Positions 1-6,057 of a stretch of 11,339 nucleotides of DNA are shown piece after piece; position 1 is the stretch's first letter, and each line of letters begins with the position of its first letter. The notes beneath the pieces are model-generated. The model did no database searches. It was not told the DNA's origin and saw only the letters and a program-made list of their open reading frames with translations. The DNA lies in contig JAGGTG010000204.1 of assembly GCA_021163905.1 (NCBI GenBank), positions 1-11,339 of the forward strand, given 5' to 3'. The position numbers and the translations under genes were made by a program. Origin of the DNA: Candidatus Aerophobota bacterium. Its GTDB lineage: Bacteria; Aerophobota; Aerophobia; Aerophobales; B3-G15.

Positions 1-94
1 AAGTTAGCTCTTCACTAAAGTATAGCACAGCCAAAAAGCGGAGGCCGAGCTGCAGAGAAGTTAGAGGTGATACCAAACTCTGGCGAGGCCGTCT

Positions 95-117
95 TCCGTG
101 GGATACCCAGAGAGCCC
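95..117. repeat. Direct repeat, copy 1 (23 bp)
   Basis: This copy matches 180-202 at 22 of 23 positions; the mismatch is G at 100 against T at 185. The last 17 bases, GGATACCCAGAGAGCCC, are identical in both copies. The two copies start 85 bp apart and bracket the GC-rich segment that contains the hairpin at 148-175. Confidence 0.85.
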
Positions 118-147
118 TTTTGGGGGAGCAGCGAGCGAAGCGAAGCG

Positions 148-175
148 TTGAGGGGGAAAGTATTTTCCCCCTCAA
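148..175. repeat. Perfect 12-bp inverted repeat (stem-loop)
   Basis: The left arm TTGAGGGGGAAA (148-159) is the exact reverse complement of the right arm TTTCCCCCTCAA (164-175), with a 4-base loop GTAT. The five G-C pairs in the middle make it a stable hairpin on either strand. Neither side is followed by a U-run of the kind seen in intrinsic terminators: the plus side continues TTAATCCG and the minus side CGCTTCGC. It lies about 125 bp beyond the kinase stop codon and might still end or stabilise that transcript. A role as a repeat-element hairpin is equally likely. Confidence 0.8.
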
Positions 176-179
176 TTAA

Positions 180-202
180 TCCGTTGGATACCCAGAGAGC
201 CC
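180..202. repeat. Direct repeat, copy 2 (23 bp)
   Basis: Second copy of the repeat at 95-117, in the same orientation, with one mismatch. It lies five bases after the right arm of the hairpin at 148-175, so the order is repeat, GCGAA-rich run, hairpin, repeat. This could be a repeat-hairpin unit of a dispersed intergenic element or a duplication flanking an old insertion. Confidence 0.85.
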
Positions 203-300
203 ACATAGTTACAAGAAACTGTCCCAATTTCAGAAACCTTCTCTCACCTCATAGTTTTAGAAATACCCTACTGAAAAAAATATTCCATATCAGAGATTTT

Positions 301-1806
301 CTACAGTTGAGAATTTATCTCTTTAAGAGAAACGTACAGTTTCTTGTATACCCTGTATTTATTCTCATACCTTTTTTGCCTTTCCCTCCTGGGAATAAAC
401 TCCTTTTTGTATCTTACCATTTCCTGAATGCCTTCCTCAACAGAGGAGAATACCCCAATTCCTCTTCCAGCTAAAATTGCCGCTCCAAGACATGCAGCAT
501 CTGGAATCTTAAGACTTCGAAATACTCTACCTGTTATATCTGCTTTAATCTGGAGCCATTTCTCTGATCTTGCTCCTCCTCCAATAGCATGAAGCAGCTT
601 AACCTTAACCCCACTTTTCTCAAGAAACTCCAGATTAACCCTGAGCTCGTATCCTACACTATCAAGAATTGCCTTAACAATGTCCCTGCGATCTGTTCCC
701 AGGGTAAGACCAACTATTGCACCTTTTGATAAAGGATCAAACCAGGGAGTCCCACTTCCCATAAAATGGGGAAGCAAAAGCAGGGGAGAAGGATCATCAC
801 CTGTTTGTCCGATTATAACCTCGTAGATATCTTTTTTTTCTTTTCTGGCTATTTTTCTCTCCTCAAAGGCAAAGTTATCCCTGTACCACTTAAGCAGGGC
901 TCCTGCAGTATAAAAATAAGCAATGGTTACAAATTTTCCCTCAACAACATACGGATATGTAGCGTAGCTGTAGGTAAGTCTTGCTTCCGGAAGATCGAGC
1001 TTATCTGAGATACAGGTTACACACTCAACTGTTCCGCAGGTATCAGTAGCTTTTCCTTCCTCTATTATCCCTGCTCCCAGGGCGCTTACCGGTTGATCGT
1101 GTCCACCCAGAACAGCTACTGTTTTTGTAGAAAGGCCAAGCTCTTTTGCTATTAGAGGATTTATCTTCCCAACAACCTCACCTGAGGGATAAGCCCTGGC
1201 AAACATAGATTTATCAATACCAATTTTTTGCAGTATCTCACTGGACCAGTCTTTAGTATGGATATTAAAAGCCATGGTTCTTGCGGCAAGAGAATAATCT
1301 ATTGCAGGTTCAATTCCTAATTTATGCAGGATAAAATCCTCGTAAAGCAGGAATTTCCATGTTTTTTCAAATATATCCGGCCTGTTATTTTTAATCCAGA
1401 GAATTTTACTTATCGAATAGGAAGGATGGGGAGGCATACCGGTGATCTGAAATAAATGCTTTTTCTCCAGGTTCCTCTCCAACCATCTTGTCTCCTCAAT
1501 GGATCTTCTATCCACAGCAGTTATACTGTTGTAAAGAGGTTTACCATCCTTTCCTATAGGGGTAACAGCTTCTCCTAAAACGGAAAGACCAACAGCCTGA
1601 ATGGGATCCTTTTTTGTATTTAAGGCAACCTTTTTTATTACATGTTTAGTTGAGCTCCATATCTTTTCAGGATCCATCTCCACCCATTCGGGTCTTGGAT
1701 AAAGCTCCTTGTACTCCCGATAAGCTCTTGCTAAAACTTTTCCCTCTGGAGTAAAGGATATAGCTTTTACTCCAGTAGTTCCAAGATCAAGACCCATCAG
1801 GCTCAT
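301..1806 (-). CDS. FGGY-family carbohydrate kinase (xylulokinase-like), substrate unknown
   Basis: A cytoplasmic ATP-dependent sugar kinase of 501 residues, a normal length for the FGGY family. The N-terminal actin-like phosphate-binding motif LDLGTTGVKA is at residues 6-15. The conserved GGHDQP at 234-239 supplies the likely catalytic base, Asp237. The ADP-binding motif AIGGGARSEKWLQIKAD (407-423) marks the C-terminal FGGY domain, with GAA(I)LAG at 441-447. In the substrate region the usual W-x-D-x-R motif reads A-V-D-R-R (97-101), so the aromatic residue is missing, which argues against calling it xylulokinase or glycerol kinase by name. The start codon is 4 nt after the stop of the RuBisCO-like gene and has no clear Shine-Dalgarno, suggesting translational coupling; Met4 is an alternative start. 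Given its partner, it probably phosphorylates a ketose or related sugar acid that feeds the RuBisCO-like enzyme. The family is certain; the substrate is not. Confidence 0.93.
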   Translation of the reverse strand: MSLMGLDLGTTGVKAISFTPEGKVLARAYREYKELYPRPEWVEMDPEKIWSSTKHVIKKVALNTKKDPIQAVGLSVLGEAVTPIGKDGKPLYNSITAVDRRSIEETRWLERNLEKKHLFQITGMPPHPSYSISKILWIKNNRPDIFEKTWKFLLYEDFILHKLGIEPAIDYSLAARTMAFNIHTKDWSSEILQKIGIDKSMFARAYPSGEVVGKINPLIAKELGLSTKTVAVLGGHDQPVSALGAGIIEEGKATDTCGTVECVTCISDKLDLPEARLTYSYATYPYVVEGKFVTIAYFYTAGALLKWYRDNFAFEERKIARKEKKDIYEVIIGQTGDDPSPLLLLPHFMGSGTPWFDPLSKGAIVGLTLGTDRRDIVKAILDSVGYELRVNLEFLEKSGVKVKLLHAIGGGARSEKWLQIKADITGRVFRSLKIPDAACLGAAILAGRGIGVFSSVEEGIQEMVRYKKEFIPRRERQKRYENKYRVYKKLYVSLKEINSQL

Positions 1807-1810
1807 TTTT

Positions 1811-3148
1811 TCACTTATTAAAGTTAACCGGTTTAGGGTAGTATCTGGGGGAAGCTCTAAACCAGTGAACCTCCGGTCTTTTCAAAGCTCCCCACTTCTC
1901 AAGAGCTGCTCTTAACTCCTTTTTATCCTTTGCCGCCTCCTCCAGAGGGATATCCTTCATAGTAGCCTCAATTGCCTGTTGCCAGGCACGAGCTCCTGCT
2001 TGGTATCCCATTGGATGTCCAAGCATACCACCCCCAGCAGGAATCACAATATCCTTCCCAAATTCTCTAACCAACAAGGGGACAAGTCCCGGATACATTC
2101 CAGCAGCAGGCATGGGCCAGGTTCTTCTTATATGCCCAAGGGGAGCAAGTTTTACCTGGGCACACCTTATCCCCTCCTCATGGGATACCATAGGAATAGT
2201 TGACCAGTAAGTTGGGGTTAACATAAGGTCTGCTCCACAGATACGGCAGATCTTGGCCATTGCTGGCCAGGATATACTGGGAGTTAAGGCAATCATATGA
2301 GAGGGATGCAACAAAATAGGAACATCAATATCAGGATCCTCTGCCAATACCCTCAAAATAGATAAACCTGCAGAGTAGGCTAAAAGAAGCCCATTTGCTC
2401 CAAGCTTTATTGCCCTTTTTGCCTTATCCACTATTTTATCTACCTCATCTGTAATGCTTACAAAGTAAATTACCTGTTTTCCTGTTTTTTCTTTTGCCTT
2501 ATTAAGAGCTTCCATCACAGCGGTGAGTCTATCCTCCATCCTGGAGTTGTAAACATCACTTGTCATCTCATCATCCTTTACCATATCCACCCCACCAAGA
2601 GCTGTCTGGTATACCTGCTTTGCAGTTTGCTCAGGGGTCATTCCCATCTTTGGTTTTATGATATGCAGGGAAAGGGGCCTATCATAAATTTTTAACTTCT
2701 CCCTTACCCCACTTATCCCAAACTTTGGTCCCTTAAAATGGGTTAAAAGGCCCTCTGGAAAATAAACATCCAGTAATCTAAGTTTTGCAGAATAGGCAAA
2801 GCAGTTTCCAGCAATAGATAAAAGTATCATGGGAACATTTGCCTGCCAGGCATCTATAGGAAAGGCAAGCTGAATAACCGCCCTTTTTACATTATCAGAT
2901 GAAGGAATCTGATAGTAACCAACTACCTTCCCTGAAAGATGCTCTATAACATCCTCTGAGTGTTCTTTTACCTCTTCCCAGGTTCCGGTAGATCCCTCAA
3001 AGGCAAGACTTTGAACCAAAGAGAAATGATCTATGGGATCCTCTCCCGGTAAAGGATCTTCCAGGTAATAGGTACCTATAATATGCCTTTTTAAGTTTAT
3101 ACCATCAAGAGTTTGATTGAACATTATAGGATCGTAGTAAAGTTTCAT
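1811..3148 (-). CDS. RuBisCO-like protein (form IV)
   Basis: A 445-residue homologue of the RuBisCO large subunit. Compared with spinach numbering it keeps E60 (E51, in EGSTGTW), T65 (T56), N123 (N115), K175 and K177 (K165 and K167, in IIKPKMG), the lysine that is carbamylated and its metal ligands (K191, D193, E194, in GGVDMVKDDE) and the GGG phosphate loop (372-374, in AGGGMLGHP). It has lost H294/R295 (HPSHM at 281-285 gives Ser/His), H327 (Leu310), the loop-6 K334 (Thr317, in TPTYWST) and S379 (Ala348). A metal-assisted enolising active site is therefore likely but carboxylation of ribulose bisphosphate is not. Known form IV members enolise, isomerise or cleave phosphorylated ketoses and keto-acids in methionine salvage or apionate breakdown. 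None of the usual methionine salvage partners is present. It lies between a GntR/UTRA regulator and an FGGY kinase in one operon. The start is fixed by a strong Shine-Dalgarno. The exact reaction is unknown. Confidence 0.93.
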   Translation of the reverse strand: MKLYYDPIMFNQTLDGINLKRHIIGTYYLEDPLPGEDPIDHFSLVQSLAFEGSTGTWEEVKEHSEDVIEHLSGKVVGYYQIPSSDNVKRAVIQLAFPIDAWQANVPMILLSIAGNCFAYSAKLRLLDVYFPEGLLTHFKGPKFGISGVREKLKIYDRPLSLHIIKPKMGMTPEQTAKQVYQTALGGVDMVKDDEMTSDVYNSRMEDRLTAVMEALNKAKEKTGKQVIYFVSITDEVDKIVDKAKRAIKLGANGLLLAYSAGLSILRVLAEDPDIDVPILLHPSHMIALTPSISWPAMAKICRICGADLMLTPTYWSTIPMVSHEEGIRCAQVKLAPLGHIRRTWPMPAAGMYPGLVPLLVREFGKDIVIPAGGGMLGHPMGYQAGARAWQQAIEATMKDIPLEEAAKDKKELRAALEKWGALKRPEVHWFRASPRYYPKPVNFNK

Positions 3149-3902
3149 TGAAGTCTCCTTTTTTTCTTTTAAGTTCCATAATAAAATCCCATCTATCCCC
3201 CCGGTTATAAATTATGGCGTATTCAACGGGCGTGTTATCTTCAAGAAAGCATGTCCTTTCCAGAGCCAGTAAAGGATCTCCTTGATTAATATTTAGCAGA
3301 AAGGCATCTTCTCCGTCAGCTACTTTGCTGTATACCCTCTGGGTTGCCTTTATTATTCTAAGTCCTAATCTCTCTAAAGCTACTGTTAAGGATTGAGTAT
3401 CCCAGTTGTACTCACCATGGTAAATTTCCGGACATAAAGTATAGGGAAGATAAGAGGTCTGAATGGCCATTGGCTCCCCATCAGCTAAACGAATCCTCTT
3501 TAATTTTATGATTTTGTCAGATTTATTTAACTGAAGAATATTTCGTATCTTCAGTGGTGAATTATCAAGTTGAATCTCTACAAGGTGAGAACCGGGTCTC
3601 ATACCCCTGCTTATAACCTCCTCGGTGTAACTTAAAAGAAAGCTACCTTCCTCATGAACCCTTGGCTTAATAACAAACATTCCCTTCCCCCGCTCTCTTC
3701 TTAAAAGACCCTCGTAAACCAGACGAGAGGTAGCTTCTCTAACCGTTGTTCTGCTAACACCGTATTTCTCGGCAATTTCTTTTTCAGTAAAAAAAGGCTG
3801 TCCTGCTTTGTAGTTACCCTTTAATATTAAATCCCTCAGTATCTCCAGTAGCTGATGACTTAGTGGAAGGGGAACATTTTTACTTAATTTTCTCTCTGAC
3901 AC
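3105..3902 (-). CDS. GntR-family transcriptional regulator with UTRA domain (HutC subfamily)
   Basis: A 265-residue DNA-binding regulator. Residues 11-80 form the GntR winged helix-turn-helix, with the recognition segment EKYGVSRTTVREATSRLVYEGLL (45-67) and the wing RRERGKGMFV (68-77). Residues from about 100 to 245 match the UTRA ligand-binding fold, including the DGEPMAIQTSYLP stretch (141-153) and the closing CFLEDNTPVEYAIIYNRGDRWDF (218-240). UTRA regulators usually bind sugar phosphates or related small molecules. The start is GTG, with GGAG 7 nt upstream at 3913-3910. The last roughly 15 codons overlap the start of the RuBisCO-like gene by 44 nt, so the C-terminal tail after about residue 247 may be a by-product of the overlap. 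It probably represses its own operon through the palindrome at 3920-3935 and is released by a pathway intermediate. Confidence 0.93.
   Translation of the reverse strand: MSERKLSKNVPLPLSHQLLEILRDLILKGNYKAGQPFFTEKEIAEKYGVSRTTVREATSRLVYEGLLRRERGKGMFVIKPRVHEEGSFLLSYTEEVISRGMRPGSHLVEIQLDNSPLKIRNILQLNKSDKIIKLKRIRLADGEPMAIQTSYLPYTLCPEIYHGEYNWDTQSLTVALERLGLRIIKATQRVYSKVADGEDAFLLNINQGDPLLALERTCFLEDNTPVEYAIIYNRGDRWDFIMELKRKKGDFNETLLRSYNVQSNS
3155..3160 (-). promoter_or_regulatory. Ribosome binding site of the RuBisCO-like gene
   Basis: AAGGAG on the minus strand, 6 nt before the ATG at 3148-3146. It lies inside the last codons of the gntR-type regulator, so ribosomes finishing the regulator pass over it. 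It selects this ATG over the in-frame Met9. Confidence 0.85.
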
Positions 3903-3919
3903 TTATCTACTCCAATACC

Positions 3920-3935
3920 TGTATAATATTATACA
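3920..3935. promoter_or_regulatory. Likely operator: 16-bp perfect palindrome
   Basis: TGTATAATATTATACA is a perfect two-fold palindrome. It overlaps a second perfect 12-bp palindrome, ACAAAATTTTGT (3933-3944), by three bases. GntR-family dimers bind short palindromes of this kind, and this one lies across the -10 region of the regulator's own promoter, immediately upstream of its gene. It is the obvious candidate for autoregulation. Two touching palindromes could allow two dimers to bind side by side. It is about 35 bp upstream of the purF -35 box, so an effect on purF is possible but less direct. Confidence 0.65.
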
Positions 3936-3947
3936 AAATTTTGTCAA
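3920..3947 (-). promoter_or_regulatory. Promoter of the gntR-RLP-kinase operon
   Basis: On the minus strand there is a perfect -35 TTGACA (3947-3942), a 16-nt spacer and a -10-like TATACA (3925-3920). Transcription would start near 3913, which leaves only about 10 nt of leader, with GGAG at its 5' end. The -10 hexamer sits inside the palindrome at 3920-3935, so a bound repressor would block RNA polymerase. Which -10 is used is inferred; a 17-nt spacer would give the poorer ATACAG. Confidence 0.65.
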
Positions 3948-3968
3948 GTAATAATTGAAATTCTGAAG

Positions 3969-3996
3969 TTGACAGAGGAAGGTCTTTAGGTAAAAT
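3969..3996 (+). promoter_or_regulatory. Promoter of purF
   Basis: A perfect -35 TTGACA (3969-3974), a 16-nt spacer and a -10 TAAAAT (3991-3996) point toward purF. The predicted start of transcription near 4003 falls within the ribosome binding site (4002-4008), so the leader would be extremely short. There is no room for a purine riboswitch and none is seen. Confidence 0.65.
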
Positions 3997-4001
3997 TTTA
4001 G

Positions 4002-4008
4002 AAGGAGG
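4002..4008 (+). promoter_or_regulatory. Ribosome binding site deciding the TTG start of purF
   Basis: AAGGAGG lies 5 nt before the TTG at 4014. An in-frame TAG at 3999-4001 closes the frame upstream, so this TTG is the only plausible start before the catalytic cysteine. Confidence 0.85.
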
Positions 4009-4013
4009 GCTTT

Positions 4014-5402
4014 TTGCGCGAAAAGTGTGGAATATTTGGCATATATAATCATCCCCAGGCTGCAAAATTAACTTATCTGGGTCTTTATGCCCTCCAGCAT
4101 AGAGGACAGGAAAGTGCCGGTATTGTAACTTCTGATGGATTTAATGTTTCGGTTCACAGAGGATTAGGACTGGTAGATGCTGTTTTTAACGAGGATATTC
4201 TTACCAGTTTACCTGGCCATCTGGCAATTGGTCATAACAGGTACTCTACCACAGGATCCACCTCCTTATCCAATATCCAACCTTTGCTTATAAGTTTTTT
4301 TGGTGAAGGAATAGCTATATCCCACAATGGTAATTTAATAAATGCCCTACAGCTCAGAGAAAGATTAGAATCATCAGGTTCTATTTTTCAATCTACAATG
4401 GATACAGAAATAATTGTTCATCTTTTTACAAAGTTTAGTAAATCCCTGGGTAAGACAAGAGCACTTGTTGAGGCGTTAAGGAAAGTAAAAGGGGCCTATT
4501 CTTTGCTTATCCTTTTCAATGACAGATTAATTGGAGCAAGAGACCCATTTGGATTTCGTCCTCTTGTATTGGGATTGATTAATTCAAGTTATCTCCTTGC
4601 TTCTGAGACCTGTGCCTTTGATTTAGTTGGAGCAAAGTACGTAAGAGAAATTAAGCCAGGAGAAATGGTAATTATTGATCAAAAAGGGGTTAACTCCTAT
4701 ACTATTAAACAACCAAAAAAACTGGCACAGTGCATCTTCGAGCATATCTATTTTGCCCGACCGGATAGTATAGTATTTGGAGAAAGTGTTCATAAGGTAA
4801 GGGAAAAAATGGGAAGGGTCCTTGCAAGAGAACATCCAGCCAAAGCAGATCTGGTAGTTCCAGTTCCTGATTCTGGAATTTCAGCTGCATTAGGATATGC
4901 GAAAGAAAGCGGAATACCATATACAATGGGACTTACGAGAAACCACTATATAGGGAGAACCTTCATTCAACCTCTTCAGCTCGTACGGGATATGGAGGTG
5001 AGAATAAAACTAAATCCAATAAGAGAAGTTCTTAATGGAAAAAGGGTGGTACTGGTGGATGATTCCATTGTAAGAGGAACTACCAGCAAAAAGATTATAG
5101 GACTTTTACGTGAAGGGGGTGCAAAGGAAATTCACTTTCGGATTAGCTCTCCCCCCATAAGATTTCCATGTTTTTTTGGAATTGATACCCCTGTACAAAA
5201 AGAACTAATTGCCTCAACACATACGGTGGAACAGATAAGAAGAAAAGTTGGAGCTGATTCCCTGGGTTATCTTAGTCTTAAAGGTCTTTTAAGCTGCGTG
5301 AAAAATCCTAAAGATTACTGTACTGCTTGCTTTACAGGCAGATACCCCTTAAAAGTTACTCCTCAGACAAAATACATTTTTGAAAGCAGGGGGAAAAGAT
5401 AA
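4014..5402 (+). CDS. purF: Amidophosphoribosyltransferase (PurF), Fe-S type
   Basis: This enzyme catalyses the first committed step of purine synthesis: PRPP plus glutamine gives 5-phosphoribosylamine. It has 462 residues. The N-terminal class II glutamine amidotransferase domain begins with the nucleophile Cys5 (CGIFGIYNH) and contains LQHRGQESAG (28-37) and GHNRYST (73-79). The phosphoribosyltransferase domain carries the PRPP loop VVLVDDSIVRGTT (345-357). Cys240, Cys386, Cys436 and Cys439 match the four ligands of the [4Fe-4S] cluster of the Bacillus subtilis enzyme, so this is the oxygen-sensitive type. Translation starts at TTG and the four residues MREK must be removed to free Cys5, as with the short propeptide of Bacillus PurF. 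It has its own promoter, is divergent from the GntR-type regulator and is not beside any other purine gene here. Its stop is 16 nt from the convergent protease gene, with no terminator hairpin visible between. Confidence 0.97.
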   Translation: MREKCGIFGIYNHPQAAKLTYLGLYALQHRGQESAGIVTSDGFNVSVHRGLGLVDAVFNEDILTSLPGHLAIGHNRYSTTGSTSLSNIQPLLISFFGEGIAISHNGNLINALQLRERLESSGSIFQSTMDTEIIVHLFTKFSKSLGKTRALVEALRKVKGAYSLLILFNDRLIGARDPFGFRPLVLGLINSSYLLASETCAFDLVGAKYVREIKPGEMVIIDQKGVNSYTIKQPKKLAQCIFEHIYFARPDSIVFGESVHKVREKMGRVLAREHPAKADLVVPVPDSGISAALGYAKESGIPYTMGLTRNHYIGRTFIQPLQLVRDMEVRIKLNPIREVLNGKRVVLVDDSIVRGTTSKKIIGLLREGGAKEIHFRISSPPIRFPCFFGIDTPVQKELIASTHTVEQIRRKVGADSLGYLSLKGLLSCVKNPKDYCTACFTGRYPLKVTPQTKYIFESRGKR

Positions 5403-5418
5403 CCAAATAGATAATTTC

Positions 5419-6057
5419 TTACCACATAAAAAATGGACTACCGGCTAAAATATAACTTAATTTAAGTAAAGCCAAGAACATATAGTTAAACAGTCCCCCT
5501 ACCAGAAGAACAATAAGAATAATAAAACCAAAGGGTTCAATTTGAGAAAGATGATAACTATAGCGCTCCGGGAGAATTCCAGAAAGGATGCGGGATCCAT
5601 CAAGGGGAGGAATTGGAATTAAATTAAAAAAGGCAAGAAACAAATTTATAGTTATCCCATAAAAAAGAATCACTCCAGCTAAACTCTCAGGTCCACCAAG
5701 GACTCTAAAAAGAAGAGCAAGTAAAAGGGCAATACCTAAATTAGTTGCTGGCCCTGCCAGAGCAATCCATATCATATCCCTTTTAGGATTGTTTAAATTT
5801 CTGGGATTAATTGGCACAGGTTTTGCCCATCCAAATATGGGTATACCTCCTCCAAAGATATTCATAAGAATCATAATTCCCGGTAAAAGTACAGTGCCAA
5901 TAGGATCTATATGAGGAATAGGGTTAAGAGTTATTCTTCCCATTATTCTTGCTGTCGAATCTCCGTGACGTTCGGCCATCAAACCATGGGCAATTTCATG
6001 AAGAATTACAGAGAAAAAAAGAATCACCACCGCAAAGATAAGGATAAGAATTCTCAT
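5419..6057 (-). CDS. Site-2 protease family membrane metallopeptidase (M50)
   Basis: A 212-residue integral membrane zinc protease of the compact YwhC-like type. The zinc motif HEIAH (His20, Glu21, His24) closes the first membrane segment (1-19). The third ligand motif, PLDGSRIL (151-158, Asp153), follows a hydrophobic segment at 127-148. Further hydrophobic segments lie at about 53-70, 95-119 and 176-206. Such proteins cut other membrane proteins within the bilayer, but no substrate is suggested here. The ATG overlaps the TGA of the upstream tRNA nucleotidyltransferase gene (ATGA), and AAGGAG sits 7 nt upstream at 6070-6065, so it is the last gene of that operon. Short loops and the absence of a PDZ domain set it apart from RseP-type proteases. 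Confidence 0.93.
   Translation of the reverse strand: MRILILIFAVVILFFSVILHEIAHGLMAERHGDSTARIMGRITLNPIPHIDPIGTVLLPGIMILMNIFGGGIPIFGWAKPVPINPRNLNNPKRDMIWIALAGPATNLGIALLLALLFRVLGGPESLAGVILFYGITINLFLAFFNLIPIPPLDGSRILSGILPERYSYHLSQIEPFGFIILIVLLVGGLFNYMFLALLKLSYILAGSPFFMW

Larger units (their letters stand above)
1..300. other. Non-coding region with repeats and a strong hairpin
   Basis: No convincing gene lies here. The short open frames on both strands have no recognisable domain and are built from repeat sequence (two copies of GGATACCCAGAGAGCCC and a GCGAA-rich run at 131-147). The stretch from about 31 to 160 is visibly richer in G and C than the flanking genes. It holds the 3' untranslated side of the minus-strand kinase operon, a 12-bp-stem hairpin and an imperfect direct repeat, which are listed separately. 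No tRNA cloverleaf was found. It may be a family of intergenic repeat elements or the remnant of a small mobile element, but neither can be shown from one copy. Confidence 0.6.

Noticed and set aside
15..227. Minus-strand open frame of 70 codons in the repeat region
   Set aside because: It is built from the two direct repeats and the hairpin, with low-complexity codons and no recognisable protein family or ribosome binding site.
264..290. Possible intrinsic terminator of the kinase operon (short ATAT/ATAT stem followed by T-run on the minus strand)
   Set aside because: The stem is only about four A-T pairs around a GGA loop and would not be stable; I could not support a terminator here.
1..300. 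CRISPR array or tRNA gene in the left intergenic region
   Set aside because: There are only two repeat copies with no regular spacers, and no cloverleaf could be drawn.
67..474. Plus-strand open frame of 135 codons running from the repeat region into the kinase gene
   Set aside because: It is antisense to the well-supported FGGY kinase, its first part is made of repeat sequence, it lacks a ribosome binding site and it shows no known domain.
1811..3148. True CO2-fixing RuBisCO (form III, nucleotide pathway)
   Set aside because: The loop-6 lysine and several phosphate- and carboxylation-related residues are replaced, and no AMP phosphorylase or ribose bisphosphate isomerase gene is nearby.
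3945..4013. Purine riboswitch upstream of purF
   Set aside because: The predicted promoter leaves almost no leader, and no conserved aptamer-like stems could be found in the gap.
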